A stretch of DNA of 64,000 nt, taken from assembly GCA_003290165.1 (NCBI GenBank), contig QNQO01000510.1, forward strand, positions 62,001 to 126,000, in the 5' to 3' direction. A model generated the notes under the pieces. The model was given only the letters and a program-made list of their open reading frames with translations, searched no databases and was not told the origin of the DNA. Origin of the DNA: Berberis thunbergii. Its lineage: Eukaryota; Streptophyta; Magnoliopsida; Ranunculales; Berberidaceae. A program made the position numbers and the translations under genes. Of this stretch, positions 23,051 through 34,260 are shown one piece after another (the first letter of the stretch is position 1; every line of letters begins with the position of its first letter).

Positions 23051-24440
23051 AACTTAATTCTCGCTTGGAGTTAAATTATTTGTTGTTTTGATTCCATTTT
23101 TTTTGTTTTTTTTTCTAGTTTAGAAGAATTGTTCACCCCATACATACTCAAGAAATAAACAGATTTTATTGATTGTAATGAAAATTATTACAAAGTTTGC
23201 CGACCAACTAGTACAAAAGTTTATACACTATAAGTATCTAAGTCCAGCGCAAATATGCATCTGCTATCACGCACGTTGAAACTTCGCTCCGCCAGTCTGC
23301 CTCCAAAGAAGGTGGTGAAGTAAAGTACTTGAATAAGGTTGTAAGCATCTACTCAACTCTTTGCTTCGTCGAATCACATCGCAAGGATGATCTGAGAATG
23401 GTAGCATGAGCCTCAAAACGAAATACAAACACCTTTATCCCCGTCAATCTTGCAAAGATAATTTGGAAATAGAGCAGAAGAAGGCATAGGAGGATGAGGA
23501 GTGCTGCTGAGTTAACGTCCCTGGAAAAAAAGGTCGCATTCAACAGAGTTCCGCTCTACCAATATGCCTTCCGACTGTGGTGTCACGCGTGAAGCTCAGT
23601 AGATACAGTGGGAACGGCCGCCCCAAAACTAGTTGTGGGCATAATCTCCCAAACTAGATGGCGCGAGGAACCGTGGGGGCAACAAAAGATGGAAGACAGA
23701 CCTGGCCCCTAAGGGGAATTTTATAACTCTTCTTTGCAATGTAAGAAGATATTACAATATCTCATGGAATCAATGGGTTGCTCACCCAGATTAGGTGGCA
23801 TCACATAATAGCAGGTCTCACTAAGACTCATCGCTGCAAATGCTAGAACACTCTAAGACTCCAGTAACATAGATCTTCCTTCAACCTTTGGAAAACTCAA
23901 AACATATTCTCTGGTAAGATACATCTGATCAACATACTCTACAACGATCATTGCAATGCTTAAGACAGAGAACGACTAGCCTATGTATATAGGCAAGGCA
24001 GTTTACGAAGCAATTTTAGCCAACTGTTATGTCAGCATTAAATGCTATGTGGGAAACGTGGAAACAATGATTCCAATTGCAACTGCACGAGTCCACATTC
24101 ATCGAATTAATGACCTTGCATGCAACCCCATTAATTGGAAGGAGTAACCGATTTTTAATCGTCTCGCAACCTGCATTGTACACATGGCACGCTGATCTAT
24201 AAAGATTTTTTTCTTTCTCACTTGCAAAGAGATAAACAACGAAGGCCTTGAACGCCCATGGAATAAGGAGCGCACCTACAACAATCCAAGGTGTCCACCC
24301 TACTATTATTCCATTGTTGTTCATTAAAGCTGATCAAACTATTATTAGTTAGATCAATCGCTCCGAATCCAAAATTAGACCGCTAGGAAAATTAAGTAAG
24401 TCAAGACACCCAAGTTAGACTTGCATGCCCGAAATCTTAT
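23051..24440 (+). other. Non-coding interior of the Tat-like element
   Basis: No RT, RNase H or integrase motif in any frame. This is the position where pol would continue in a complete element. Confidence 0.55.
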
Positions 24441-24478
24441 TCTAACCAAAGCTTAATCAAATCCTACTTATTACAATA

Positions 24479-25540
24479 GCTTTCGGTCCGTTCTAATGCA
24501 AGCTCGCCAAAAGTGAACGACGATGGGTTAGAAAGTGAGAGCTTAGTTAGTGTTCTTAATACATGACCATGATGACATGTCAGGGACCATTGTCCAACTA
24601 TAGATAATGGTCGCCAAACTTAGCCAAATTTTAGTTGGTTTCGACCTATGGAAATAGCTTCTGGTCCGCTCCAACACCTAGTCCGTTAAACGGGTGCCAA
24701 TGTTTTAGAGAGTGGAAGCTTAGTCAGCTCTCTAATGTCTGATTGAGACAACTTGCCAGGGATCATTGTCCAAACATGGACAATAGTAACCGAAATCAAC
24801 CAAAGCTTAGTCGGTGATGATCGATTACGATAGTTTTTGTCCTCTTGAAGCCTAGTCCGCCAATAACAGATTTTGACGACTTAGAAAGTGGGAGTCTAGT
24901 CAGCGTTCTCGACGCCTGATTAAGATGGCTTGCCAAAGGTCACCGCTATTACATAGACGATGAGCGCTAATCTTGGCCAAAGCTTAGTTAGTGGCCATTG
25001 ATGATGATGGCTTTTGGTATGCTCTAAGCCTAGTTTGCTATGCGCGAATTCCGACGGCATAGAAAGTGGGAGCTTAGTCAGCGCGATGACACCTGACCTC
25101 AATGTCTTGCCAGGGATCGTTGGCCAACTACAAATAATGATCATCGAACCCTACCAAAGTTTAGTCAGAATGACTGATGATGATAACTTTTGGCTCACTC
25201 CAATTTCTAGTCCACCAAAAGCGGATGAAGATGGGTTAGAAAGTGAGAGTCTAGTCAGCGCCCTCAATGCCTGATTAAGATTGCTTGCCAGGGATCACCG
25301 TTCAATCACAAACAATGGTTGTCGAACCCAACCCCGATTTACTTAGTTATAACTGGCGATAACAACCTCAGGTCTAACTAAGCCTATTCCGCTAATAGCA
25401 GGTAAAAACGAGTCTGGAAGCTCGACACAAAGGACTCATGAGGACTATTGTCCGACCATCCACGATGGTGCACGTGCTAGGACCACAATCTGACTGGTTC
25501 GCTTACAATAGCGCTGGTCTAATATACAGCCAGGCCTCCA
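24479..25540 (+). repeat. ~177-bp tandem repeat array inside the retrotransposon
   Basis: Diverged monomers begin near 24479, 24656, 24832, 25009, 25185 and 25364, giving spacings of 177, 176, 177, 176 and 179 bp. Each carries a 'ctttTGGTccgctc..cctagtccgcc' head, 'aGAAAGTGgGAGcTTAGTcAG' in the middle and 'ttgCCAGGGatca' towards the end. About six copies are visible. Confidence 0.88.
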
Positions 25541-25930
25541 GACAAATGGTGAATCACACTCCTTGATTTCTAAGAAAATTCTGACTAGGATTTCACGAAC
25601 TATCACAACACAAGGAGTTGGAACTTTCACCAGCAGATCAATCATACAACTTCTTGACCTAGCAGAACCTCTTGTTTGACAACTAATGTTGCGATTAGAC
25701 AAAACAAATAAAAGCTAGCAAGGAAAGTAAAAGAAAAATGCACAAGTACAAAATGTTATTCATTTGCAAGCTAAAAAATACAAGGTTCACTCCTCATCAG
25801 CAGGAGAGTCAGATACAACAGAGTCAGACTTAGCAAGAGAGGAAGCATTGGACACATTTGTACGTACTGTCACTCGTTCGCTCTCATCAGGGTCACCTTC
25901 CTCTTCAGAAGGATCAGAGGCCACTCCAAA

Positions 25931-27424
25931 CTATGCATTTGCTATCTCTTCATAATAGGAGAGATCCCAATCAAGATGTTCATCCTTCATAAGCTGCGAC
26001 AACTTCAACCTTCTATGCACGACTTTGTTGAACTCAAACGTTCCCTGGGATTTGAGAATCTTTTCCTCATGCATCATTGATTCAACAAGCTCTCGCTGCT
26101 CCAGCTTGTCCGATAGCATGTTAGCCTTGGATTGCTCGACGCCTAGCTTATCATTAACACTTAGCTCATTTTGTGTCAGAAGGAGCTCCTATTCCGCGGT
26201 TCACATGCTTTTGTCATTAAAATCAACATCAGCCTCCAACTACTGACATCAAAAGCCTATTCGGGCTCCTTATTGGCCTTCACGGCATTCAGGGCCTGTA
26301 TTTAAGCTTGCGCTCTGATAACAGTTCCTGGGAAAATTGTAAGTCACGACGGGCAAGGTTCAGTTCATTCTCGAACCTATCCCTTGTTGACATTGCCCCT
26401 GCTAGGTCAGACTCACGCGTTTCCAAGTGAGCCCTTTGAGTCTCTGACCTTGTGTGCCAGGACTCCACTCCAACATCTAAGTGAGCTTCGAGTTGCTTCC
26501 TCAATGATTCAATCTCGTAGAGAGTGTCAGAGTATGACTTCTGCAAGTTCGCAAAGACTCGCTCCATGGTGTACACTCTCTCACGAGCGACCTCAACTTC
26601 AATCCCAGCTGCGGCCAATTGATTAAGGTATGACATCCCCAACATGAGATGTTTCTGCTCTTTATCCATACGCTCTCCCAACTTCTCTCCTTCTGGCTCC
26701 GGAGCACAGTTCGCTAGCCAGTCATTCCACCTCCTAATATGCTTCTTGGAAGAATAAGAAATGTCAACCTCCTAATGCAAGGCTTGGTTGCTCATCTTTA
26801 CCACATCTGAAGCAAACAGACTGATCTGCGCATCCGAATGGAAGTCCTTCGAGATCGGAATCACTCCAGCACCACCCTTCACTGTCTTTACTGCATCAGG
26901 ACCATCATCTACAACTTTCCCCTTACTCGCAATGATCGACTCTCTTTCATGAGCTGACTCAGAGTCAGTTGGCAAGGAAGAATAAAATGAGTTATTCCTC
27001 GGACCCATCATCACCTCAGTATGTGGACATGAGCGAGACAGAGGATAGTACGGGCGACGCGGAGGGGACCTTTCGCCATAAGGATGACGGTCAAACGACT
27101 CTTCATTAGGCTTAGAAGGTCCGCAAACAAAGTCTTACAATGAAAAGTGACGATCTAGTCCCACCTAGATGAAGCTTCCACACATGCTTGCAGTAGCATT
27201 TTGTTCAGAACCTCTGCCCGCTCTGTACTCAGCTTTGTTACAGCTTCAACCCCAACCATTTGCAGATACTCCCTCTCCAAGGTAGGAAGGGAAATGAGAG
27301 CCTTTGCCTGAGCATCATGCCCCTTGGACACAACCGTCTCCACCCCAACGGACAAGTCAAGAACTTGTCCGACAGCTTCACGCCTTTCGGACGAAGTTGA
27401 ATGCCCATGAGTGGGCCTAGACAC
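25931..27424 (-). pseudogene. Antisense coiled-coil reading frame of the Tat-like element
   Basis: Minus-strand frames at 27155-27424, 26772-27014, 26289-26681 and 25931-26119 make one long Glu/Arg/Leu-rich protein broken by a stop (26772) and at least two frameshifts. The middle part, with RKQLEAHLDVGVESWHTRS and similar heptad-like text, looks like an extended coiled coil. The position (between pol and the 3' LTR) and the antisense direction fit the additional ORFs described in Tat-lineage elements. The biochemical role of such ORFs is not known to me, and no catalytic motif is visible. Confidence 0.7.
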
Positions 27425-27608
27425 ATAACTCCCGCTTTTTTATATAGAAAACAAAACTCCAACTTTTTTCTCTTTCGAGCGGACACACGCCCAATTTTTC
27501 ACCGCTTGAGAATACAACTCAGACTCAACCATCATGATTTCTCAGTTGCTTCATGAAAGGACTTGATGGACTGATGAGATGGCCCACCAACTCGGAGGGA
27601 ATAGCTAA

Positions 27609-28286
27609 TGATACATCAAATTGTCTTCTGATCAGCACCATACATTTGTTATGATAATCTCGTCAACATAACAAAGCAAGTCTGATTGCACACTTAATCT
27701 AGCAAGGCCTGGACATCGTTAAACCCACGATTGGCAGGATCCAGAAGGTTAGACCCAAATTGCAACGTGCTACTAAGCCCACATGTCACGTGGTCAAACC
27801 CAATACTCGTAAGCTCTGATAAGGCAAGTATCTGGGGAATGGACCCAAGATAGGCAGGCCAACAATACTTTGGTTTCGACTAGGAAACAAATACTGAAGT
27901 ATAAGTCAGGCAAGAAAACTTCCTTGCATGGACAACACCCAGAAAAGAAATATTTCCCACATATCTAGGAGCACAAATCATGTAGGGAAACTTCTATATG
28001 TGGACAACTCCCAATAAGGAAAAGATCTTCAGCAAGATCTCTTTCCCTAAACTACGCCACCAAAGGCCGAGCCGAACAAGGACTCTCACACTATAAAAGG
28101 GAGACAAGGTCGATGAACAAATGTACGCTTCAAAAACCCAATTTACAACTTTAAGTCTCTACTAAGCGTTATCTAACTTAAGCATCGGAGTGTCATCGGC
28201 CGCTACACAGTGGTTTTTGGCTCACGTGCGTTCCTTGTGCAAGTTTAGGTAAATGCGAAGCAAGAGAGCAATAATCGACTACATCA
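27609..28286 (+). repeat. 3' (or second) LTR of the Tat-like element
   Basis: Starts TGATACATCAAAT and ends TACATCA, with ACTATAAAAGGG near 28089-28101. It is preceded by a purine-rich stretch (CGGAGGGAAT, about 27594-27603) that may be the polypurine tract. Unlike a normal 3' LTR it is followed by primer site and leader sequence. Confidence 0.8.
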
Positions 28287-28451
28287 GTTTGGAGCTGTCC
28301 ATGGGGAACGACAGAGTTCCTCCGAAGAAACAGTAGTGTCACCTCTCCCACAGAGCAATAAAGATGGTGACAACAAGGTCTCGCAACAACGGAGACGCTG
28401 CTAAACCCTCGAACACTTGAGCTAGCAGAGCGTTGCCAGCTTCGGTGCCAA
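28287..28451 (+). repeat. Leader sequence repeated outside the second LTR
   Basis: This stretch matches the 5' leader at 20662-20825 (cgacagagttcctc, gaagaaacagtagtgtcacc, ctcgcaacaacggagacgct). Similarity stops near 28451, where unrelated AT-rich DNA begins. It marks the start of a second interior that is otherwise missing. Confidence 0.8.
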
Positions 28452-28739
28452 GACTATATTAAAATAACTCAACTAAATTAAAAATATTGTTTATTAATTT
28501 ATTTGAGGTGAAACAACATGTTAAAGTTTTAACATGTGTACCGCGAGATATGTTTAAAAGTAATATAGTACACATGAATATAAAGAGTTTGAGGTAAAAA
28601 ATTTCATAAATAGTGCGGATAAACAATATAAATAGGGGGCTATTAAATAACACCACCACTTATACTGATGGACACCACCACCCACCATTTTTTTTGGATT
28701 TACTGAAGGACACCACTATTATATAAAAAAAACCCAACC

Positions 28740-29215
28740 CAACCCTAATCTTCTTTTTCTTCTTCTTCTACTCTCTCCCTTTCATCTCCAACCACCGCCT
28801 CCTCCTTTTTCCCTTCACTTAACCACCTCGCTATCCACGACCACCTCTCATCCTCCTCCTCTTTACACCACCAGCTATCCTCCTCCTCCTCCCCTTCACT
28901 CCACCAACTCGCCTCCTCATCCCTTTTACCCCACCACCTCGCCACCCACCGCCACCTCTCCCCCCTTCACCCACCACCTCGCCACCCATCGTCACCTCTC
29001 CTCCTCCTCTTCACTCCACCACCTCTCATCTTCTCCCCTTTATCCCACCACCTTGCAACCCACCGCAACCTCTCCTCCTCCTCCCCTTTCACTCCACCAC
29101 CTCGCCACCCACCGTCACCTCTCCTCTCCTCCCCTTCACCCACCACCTCGCCACCCATCGTCACCTCTCCTCCTCCTCCCCTTCACCACCATCTCTCATC
29201 CCACCCTCCCATCTT
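28740..29215. repeat. CT-rich minisatellite in the left arm of the MULE
   Basis: Repeated 'caccacctcgccacccaccg.cacctctcctcctcc'-type units of roughly 50-60 bp, about six imperfect copies. It creates long but meaningless Pro-rich (plus) and Trp/Glu/Gly-rich (minus) ORFs. Confidence 0.8.
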
Positions 29216-30129
29216 CTTCTTCTCCTCTTTTTTTTTTGCCCTGTTTTTTCTCATTCACCTTCACGGCGGTTCCTACGAGTGGGGAACCCACACTTTCTGG
29301 AACCTTCGTGAAGGCAACAAAATTTGTCAACGGTGCAGCAAGAACAAAGTTACCGCCTAAGTTTGTAAAAAGTGTGCAAGGTGCACCTAGATTTCTCCAC
29401 TTGTAGGTGCCACAAGAACACAGTTACCGCCTAAGTTGTAAAAAAATGGAAAAAAATAGAAGGCACTTTTTGACACTATTTTTGAGTTTAAATGTTGAGG
29501 AGGACGAGATGTCCATATGTAGATCGTGTTAGCCAATTGTAAATGTTGATCCGAGTTGCCCATATGTTTAGTTTGTATATATAAGAATTTTGGGATGCTG
29601 ATTATATAACACAGTTAGGAATTTTGTTGAGTATTTGTAATTGTATTTTCATTGCTTATAATATTTCCATTTGCAGATTCACTTAGCAAAATATTTTATC
29701 TTTTCCTTCAAATTCAAAAAAAAAAAAAAATTCTGCCTTTAATTCCTGCTCAAGGATTTCCCAGAATGAATAAAAGGGGGAGAGGGGGTCTTCTCATCTA
29801 AGACCTCTCGAGCATTTGAAAAGAACCTTTGTAAGTGCCCTGAAATATAACCAAATAGTAACAGTTTGTACCCAAACGCATTGGCCTCATCGCGATATAC
29901 ACACCTAGTCGTTGTGGCTAATGCGACAATAATCAAGTAAATTGTAGCGGATCATGCACACTTGTCCAAAATGCCTACAAAGAACCATACACAACAGAAA
30001 TTACGATCATAGGACAACACATCGCACCAACCACTGAGGTTGGGGCAAAAACCAAACACTGGTTTTCTACCAAACGCAGCGGGCACCGCAAGGATATCTA
30101 TTAGACTCGCAGCGGCCAATGCGGCTGAA

Positions 30130-30148
30130 CAAAAACCAGATGTTGTCC

Positions 30149-30195
<47 letters not shown>

Positions 30196-30860
30196 ATTTG
30201 ACTATTTTTTGAGTTTTTTTTTCCAGATCCTATAGGTTTGATATAGTATTGACATATTTGATTTATTGCTAAACCCCACTTTTGAACACCTCAACTTAAG
30301 ATGGTCAAAAGTAGGGTTTAGCAATAAATCAAATATGTAATTACTGTAACAAACCCATAGAAATTTTAAAAAATGCCAAAAAAATGCAAATACATATAAA
30401 AAAAAATGAACAAAGTCTGGTTTCTGTATAAACGCAGTAGACAACGCGGGTCTATAAATATACTTCCCAGTCGCCGCTGCGTTTGGACATAAACTATATT
30501 TTTCTGCTCCTAAGGTGTGTAAATATCCTTGCTGCTACCACCGCGTTTGGACAGAAAACATACTCTATCCATTTTTTTATTTTTTGTATTTGAATATTTT
30601 TTTTGAGTTTTTTTTCAGGTCCTAAGAGTTTGTTACATTAATTACATATTTGATTTATTGCTAAACCCTACTTTTGATCATCTCAAGTTAGGGTGTTCAA
30701 AAGTGGGGTTTAGCAATAAATCAAATATGTCAGTATTGCATCAAGCCCATAGGACCTGGAAAAAAAACCCAAAAATATTCAAGTACAAAAAATCTAAAAA
30801 ATGGATAGAGTCTGTTTTCTATCAAAACGCAGTCGTAGCTACGAGGATATGAACACGTTT
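30130..30860. repeat. Pair of palindromes arranged as a larger inverted repeat
   Basis: 30252-30338 is a hairpin with ~39-bp arms (ACATATTTGATTTATTGC paired with its complement). 30644-30730 is a second one, and it is the reverse complement of the first. Flanks extend the inversion outwards (ccagatcctatagg against cctataggacctgg). Around and between them recur AAACGCAGCGG / CCGCTGCGTTTGG words in both orientations. Confidence 0.8.
30150..30190. repeat. TA dinucleotide microsatellite
   Basis: About 20 uninterrupted TA units within the MULE. Confidence 0.9.
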
Positions 30861-31183
30861 CGCATGAGCCGTTGCGTTTGGGGCATAAAAATTGTCTGGT
30901 TTCTATCCAAATGTAGCGGCTCGAGCAAGGCATTGTCTTATCGTTGTCTGGTCCATTGCATTTTGGGCAAAACCCTAACTCTATTTCATACAATTGTTGA
31001 ATTTATGCATTTTTTTCACTTTTTCTTTTGTCTGTGACATTCAAACATACTTGAGAAAATCAATATGGTTGCATACTTACAAGAAAATTACTTGGGAAGA
31101 CAAATAAAATTTCTTGAGAAAGCAAATTGAATTGATTGGGAAGAGAAATTCATAACCAATTCATTTAAGTTGGGCATTATAAA

Positions 31184-31504
31184 ATGGGAGTTGTCTTGCC
31201 ATTGATAAGAAAGAAGAGAAAAAGGAAAATTTTTGAAGAAGAAAACTCTGACGACGAAGAATGGGATGAAATAGGGGATCCCAAAGAAGATGACTCCTTC
31301 TTGGCTAAGGAGCCCCCCTCGTCATCATCTTCAGATGATGATGATGATGATTCACTGTCCGAGGAGGAGGACAGTGAATCATCATCGTTCTCTGATGAAG
31401 ATGATGGTGATCGTGATGGTGAAACGTTTGTGGACTACTACTCGTCCGATGAAGAGGGTCTCGAACGTCACCCCATGAAGGACTTTGTTGAGCCCCAAGA
31501 TTAA
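31184..31504 (+). CDS. Acidic hypothetical protein inside the MULE
   Basis: A 106-codon ORF starting MGVVLPLIRKKRKRKIFEEE and continuing with Asp/Glu/Ser-rich stretches (EEWDEIGDPKEDD, six Asp in a row near residue 52) to a stop at 31502. The N-terminus has a nuclear-localisation-like basic cluster at residues 9-14. I do not recognise a family. Low complexity could make this a chance ORF, but the composition is unlike the flanking repeats. It might be a captured host gene piece or a remnant of a MULE accessory ORF. Confidence 0.4.
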   Translation: MGVVLPLIRKKRKRKIFEEENSDDEEWDEIGDPKEDDSFLAKEPPSSSSSDDDDDDSLSEEEDSESSSFSDEDDGDRDGETFVDYYSSDEEGLERHPMKDFVEPQD

Positions 31505-31789
31505 TGTAATTTTTTTTTTTGTAAAAGTTTAAAATGTTAATGGATTGTTTACTGTTTGTTTTTGTGTTTTTGCCCTGTAATACTTTCTATTTGTTAATTT
31601 TGTTGTCAACAAAATAAGAGAATAAGAAGAAAATAAGAGTGGAGGTGGAGAAGAAAAAAATTAAATAAAAAACCATTGGCCGAGTTAAGGGGAGGGGTCG
31701 ATGGTGGCCAAACGCAGAAATTCTGAATGGGAGGGGAGAAGAGATGAGAAGAAAAGAAGAAGAGAATCAAAGAAAAAACAGAGAAGAAA

Positions 31790-31857
31790 AGAAGAGGAAG
31801 AAAGGAGAAGAAGAAGAAGAAGAAGAAGAAGAAGAAGAAGAAGAAGAAGAAGAAAGG
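31790..31857. repeat. GAA microsatellite
   Basis: About 16 GAA units near 31805-31854 within a purine-rich right arm of the MULE. It mirrors the CT-rich left arm as expected for terminal inverted repeats. The Arg-rich and Glu-rich ORFs across it are artefacts. Confidence 0.88.
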
Positions 31858-32261
31858 AGATCGGCGGGATGGTGGTGGTGGGGGTGCTTCAAGGAGAAGA
31901 GAGTGAGAGAGGATAAGAGATGGGAAAGATGACGGAGAGAGGAAAAGGAGTTAAGGTTTTTATAGGGGGTTTCCTTCAGAAAGGTAGTGGTGTCCTTCAG
32001 AAAGTAGCTTGTTGATGGTGTATATCAAGAGAAATGGTGGTGTTATCTAGCAGCCTATAAATAACTATCAAAGTTCCATCCCATTTGAGTTATGCTCCTC
32101 GAAACACGCATCAAAATGTAATGTTTTGCTGATGCAAACCTAAAATCATATAGCTAGGAGCATTTGTTGCAAGGAATTGAGATTTTAACTACGAGTCATA
32201 TTATCTTGACAAAGCTTGGATGGTGGGTAAATTTTTGCCCTTTTAGCAAAACTTGTGATAC

Positions 32262-33571
32262 TAGGGATGGCAACGGGGCGGATTGGGGCGGATTTAAGCA
32301 AATCCATCCCCGCCCCGCTGAGAATTGCAGGGATAAAAATCCGCCCCGCATATCCGTTTATCAATAATGTTCAAAACCGCCCCCGCTCCAGACGGATTTA
32401 CGGATATCCGCCCCGCCCCGAATATCCGCATGAAATAGATTTAAAGGGTGAATTTTGAATCCCCACCCCCAACCGATCCGCCCCGCAAATTTTACATGCA
32501 ACAAATTTATGCAACATATTTACACTACAAAGTAACAGATAACATATTTTACCTAACAACAAATAGCAATATATAATATTTTACACCGCAATATTTTATA
32601 TATAACAGTAAAATACTCCTACACTACACTACTACAGAGCATTTATACGTACAACAAATTACAAAAAAAAAAAAATATTCTAAAGCCTCAGATCTGACTA
32701 TCTGATCTAAAAAAAAAATTACAACAAATTCAAAAAAAAATTACAACAAATTCAAAAAAAAATTACAACATACGATCTCTGCTATATTAAAAAAAAAAAA
32801 AACAATCTGATATCTGAGATCAGATCTGGATCCGATCTTAGATAGATCTGGATCGAAGATCTGATCAAAGATCTGGATCTGGATCTGATCAAAGATCAAG
32901 ATCTGATCAAAGATCTGGATCTAAGATCAAATCGTAGATCAGAGTTCAGATAAGAAGGAGAGAAGGAGAAGGGATGACGAGTGACGACGACGACCGAGCG
33001 CTTCGCCTTCGGCCCTTCGCTGTGAAGAGAGAAGAAGTGGCGGACGACCTCCACCTTCGCTGTGAGTAGTGAGCCTGTGAGAGAGAAGAAGGGACAGTGA
33101 GAGAGGAGGCGAACGTCGACCCTTCCCTTCGGCCTTCGCTCGAGCCTCGAATCGCTCCTCACACACGAAGGGAAGGCGTCTGTGTGTGTGAAAGGAAAAG
33201 ACGATGGAGACGCCTTCGCTCGACTCCTCGTCCTCGGTGAGTGAGAGGTAGAGAGAGAGACCGAGAGGGAGAGGCGGGTGTGAGGGAGGGAAATGAGGGA
33301 GAGGGAGGGGGAGGGGGAGGGATTAAGGGTTTAATCTATTTATATAGGGATTTATCCGATTTATATAGGGGGGGGGTATTGTTGTAATGTTACCTAACAA
33401 ACGGATAAACGGATATCCACGGGGCGGATATGGCCAAATCCGTATCTGCCCCGAATAGTGAACGGATATTTTTTGGATATCCGAAACCACCCGAAAACTC
33501 ATTCAGCCATATCCAAAACCGCCCCAAACGGATTGGGTGGGGCGGATATATCCGCCCCACTGCCATCCCAA
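32262..33571. mobile_element. hAT-like element with exact 8-bp target duplication
   Basis: The 1310-bp element starts TAGGGATGGCAACGGGGCGG and ends CCGCCCCACTGCCATCCCAA, flanked on both sides by 'tgtgatac' (32254-32261 and 33572-33579). Subterminal repeats of GGGGCGGAT and CGGATATCC words are dense at both ends. No transposase. It is inserted in a copia gag remnant. Confidence 0.88.
32660..32950. repeat. AGATC/GATCTGGATC-rich array inside the hAT element
   Basis: Short words such as 'gatctgatcaaagatctgg' recur about ten times between 32690 and 32940, after a stretch of 'attacaacaaattcaaaaaaa' repeats. Non-coding. Confidence 0.7.
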
Positions 33572-33589
33572 TGTGATACCAATGGCATT

Positions 33590-34260
33590 CCTTTTGATTT
33601 TTGTTTTTTAGGCCTTGATTCAGATCGAGACATATTCTGCCATTGATTCTTGTTGTTCGCTTGACCCCTTACAACATGTAAACCTTGTCCATCCTTATTA
33701 GCTGAAGCTTCTGCACTACGGATTGCATTAGCTTGTAAAGCTTCAACAACTTCATTATATTTCAGAGTCTTCTCATTATTGCGAATTAATAAATTGTAAA
33801 CAATTCCTTCATATGATCCAGGCAGAAAGCATACCAAAATCATTGTTTTTTAAATCTCTTGCAACTTCACATTGATATCGTCAAGAACACATGTAATCTT
33901 TGTGAAAGCATTAATGTGACCAGTTAAGAACCTTCCATGCTCCCAGCTAAATGTGTAGAGCTTTACTCCATGCCAAATGTGTACACAAGTCATTTTTCAT
34001 ATACAGTCTCTAACTTATCCCAAAAAATCTTAGCAGACTTGTCTCCCGTATAGTTGTGTATGATATCTTTTGTCAAGCACAATCTAATTGTACTACAAGC
34101 TTCCATATCAAATTCGTCCCAATCATCGTCCATCCAATCCTTTGTAAAGGATTTGGTTTCTATATAGAAAATCACATTGGGGAAGTAGGTGTGTGTGGTA
34201 TGTACGATTAATACATTCATGCAGGAAAGAGTTGGTGGGATAGGATCATTCATGGAAGAT
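33590..34260 (-). pseudogene. Copia-type gag (UBN2-like) remnant, split by a hAT insertion
   Basis: Minus-strand frames read WDEFDMEACSTIRLCLT then DKSAKIFWDKLETVY (about 34145-33993), later CFLPGSYEGIVYNLLI (about 33830) and a basic RSESRPKKQKSKG tail: the order of a copia gag polyprotein. Stops and frameshifts interrupt it. The zinc-knuckle region that should follow lies at the hAT insertion point; beyond it, at 32253 downwards, a decayed Cys/His-containing continuation can be made out. Not functional. Confidence 0.78.

Larger units (their letters stand above)
20058..28451 (+). mobile_element. Degenerate Tat/Ogre-Retand-like Ty3-gypsy retrotransposon
   Basis: Two LTRs (20058-20661 and 27609-28286) enclose a 6.9-kb interior; 28287-28451 repeats the leader found after the first LTR. 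After each LTR comes a primer-site-like stretch (GACGCCGTCCGTGGGAAC near 20665; GAGCTGTCCATGGGGAAC near 28291). The interior has, in order, a broken gag, a protease-to-RT linker remnant, about 1.4 kb of non-coding DNA, a ~177-bp tandem array and an antisense coiled-coil frame. RT, RNase H and integrase are not visible. Internal tandem arrays and an extra antisense ORF near the 3' LTR are reported for the Tat lineage, including Retand, which is why I place it there. It is too decayed to move by itself. Confidence 0.82.
28636..32055. mobile_element. Mutator-like element (MULE), 3.4 kb
   Basis: Long inverted ends: the left end GGGGCTATTAAATAACACCACC (28636 on) and the right end, read in reverse, GGCTGCTAGATAACACCACC. 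The similarity runs through CTGAAGGACACCACTA and an A/C-then-CT-rich section for roughly 150 bp or more. The flanking 9-mers are 'tataaatag' (28627-28635) and 'tataaataa' (32056-32064), 8 of 9 identical, the target length used by Mutator. No MuDRA-type transposase is visible. Inside are CT-rich minisatellites, palindromic modules, a TA microsatellite and one acidic ORF. Confidence 0.8.

Noticed and set aside
28745..29406. Trp/Glu-rich (minus) and Pro/His-rich (plus) ORFs
   Set aside because: They come from the CT-rich minisatellite; opposite strands are both open because of the repeat, and no family is recognisable.
31701..31932. Arg-rich and Glu-rich ORFs
   Set aside because: They are frames through the GAA microsatellite in the MULE arm.
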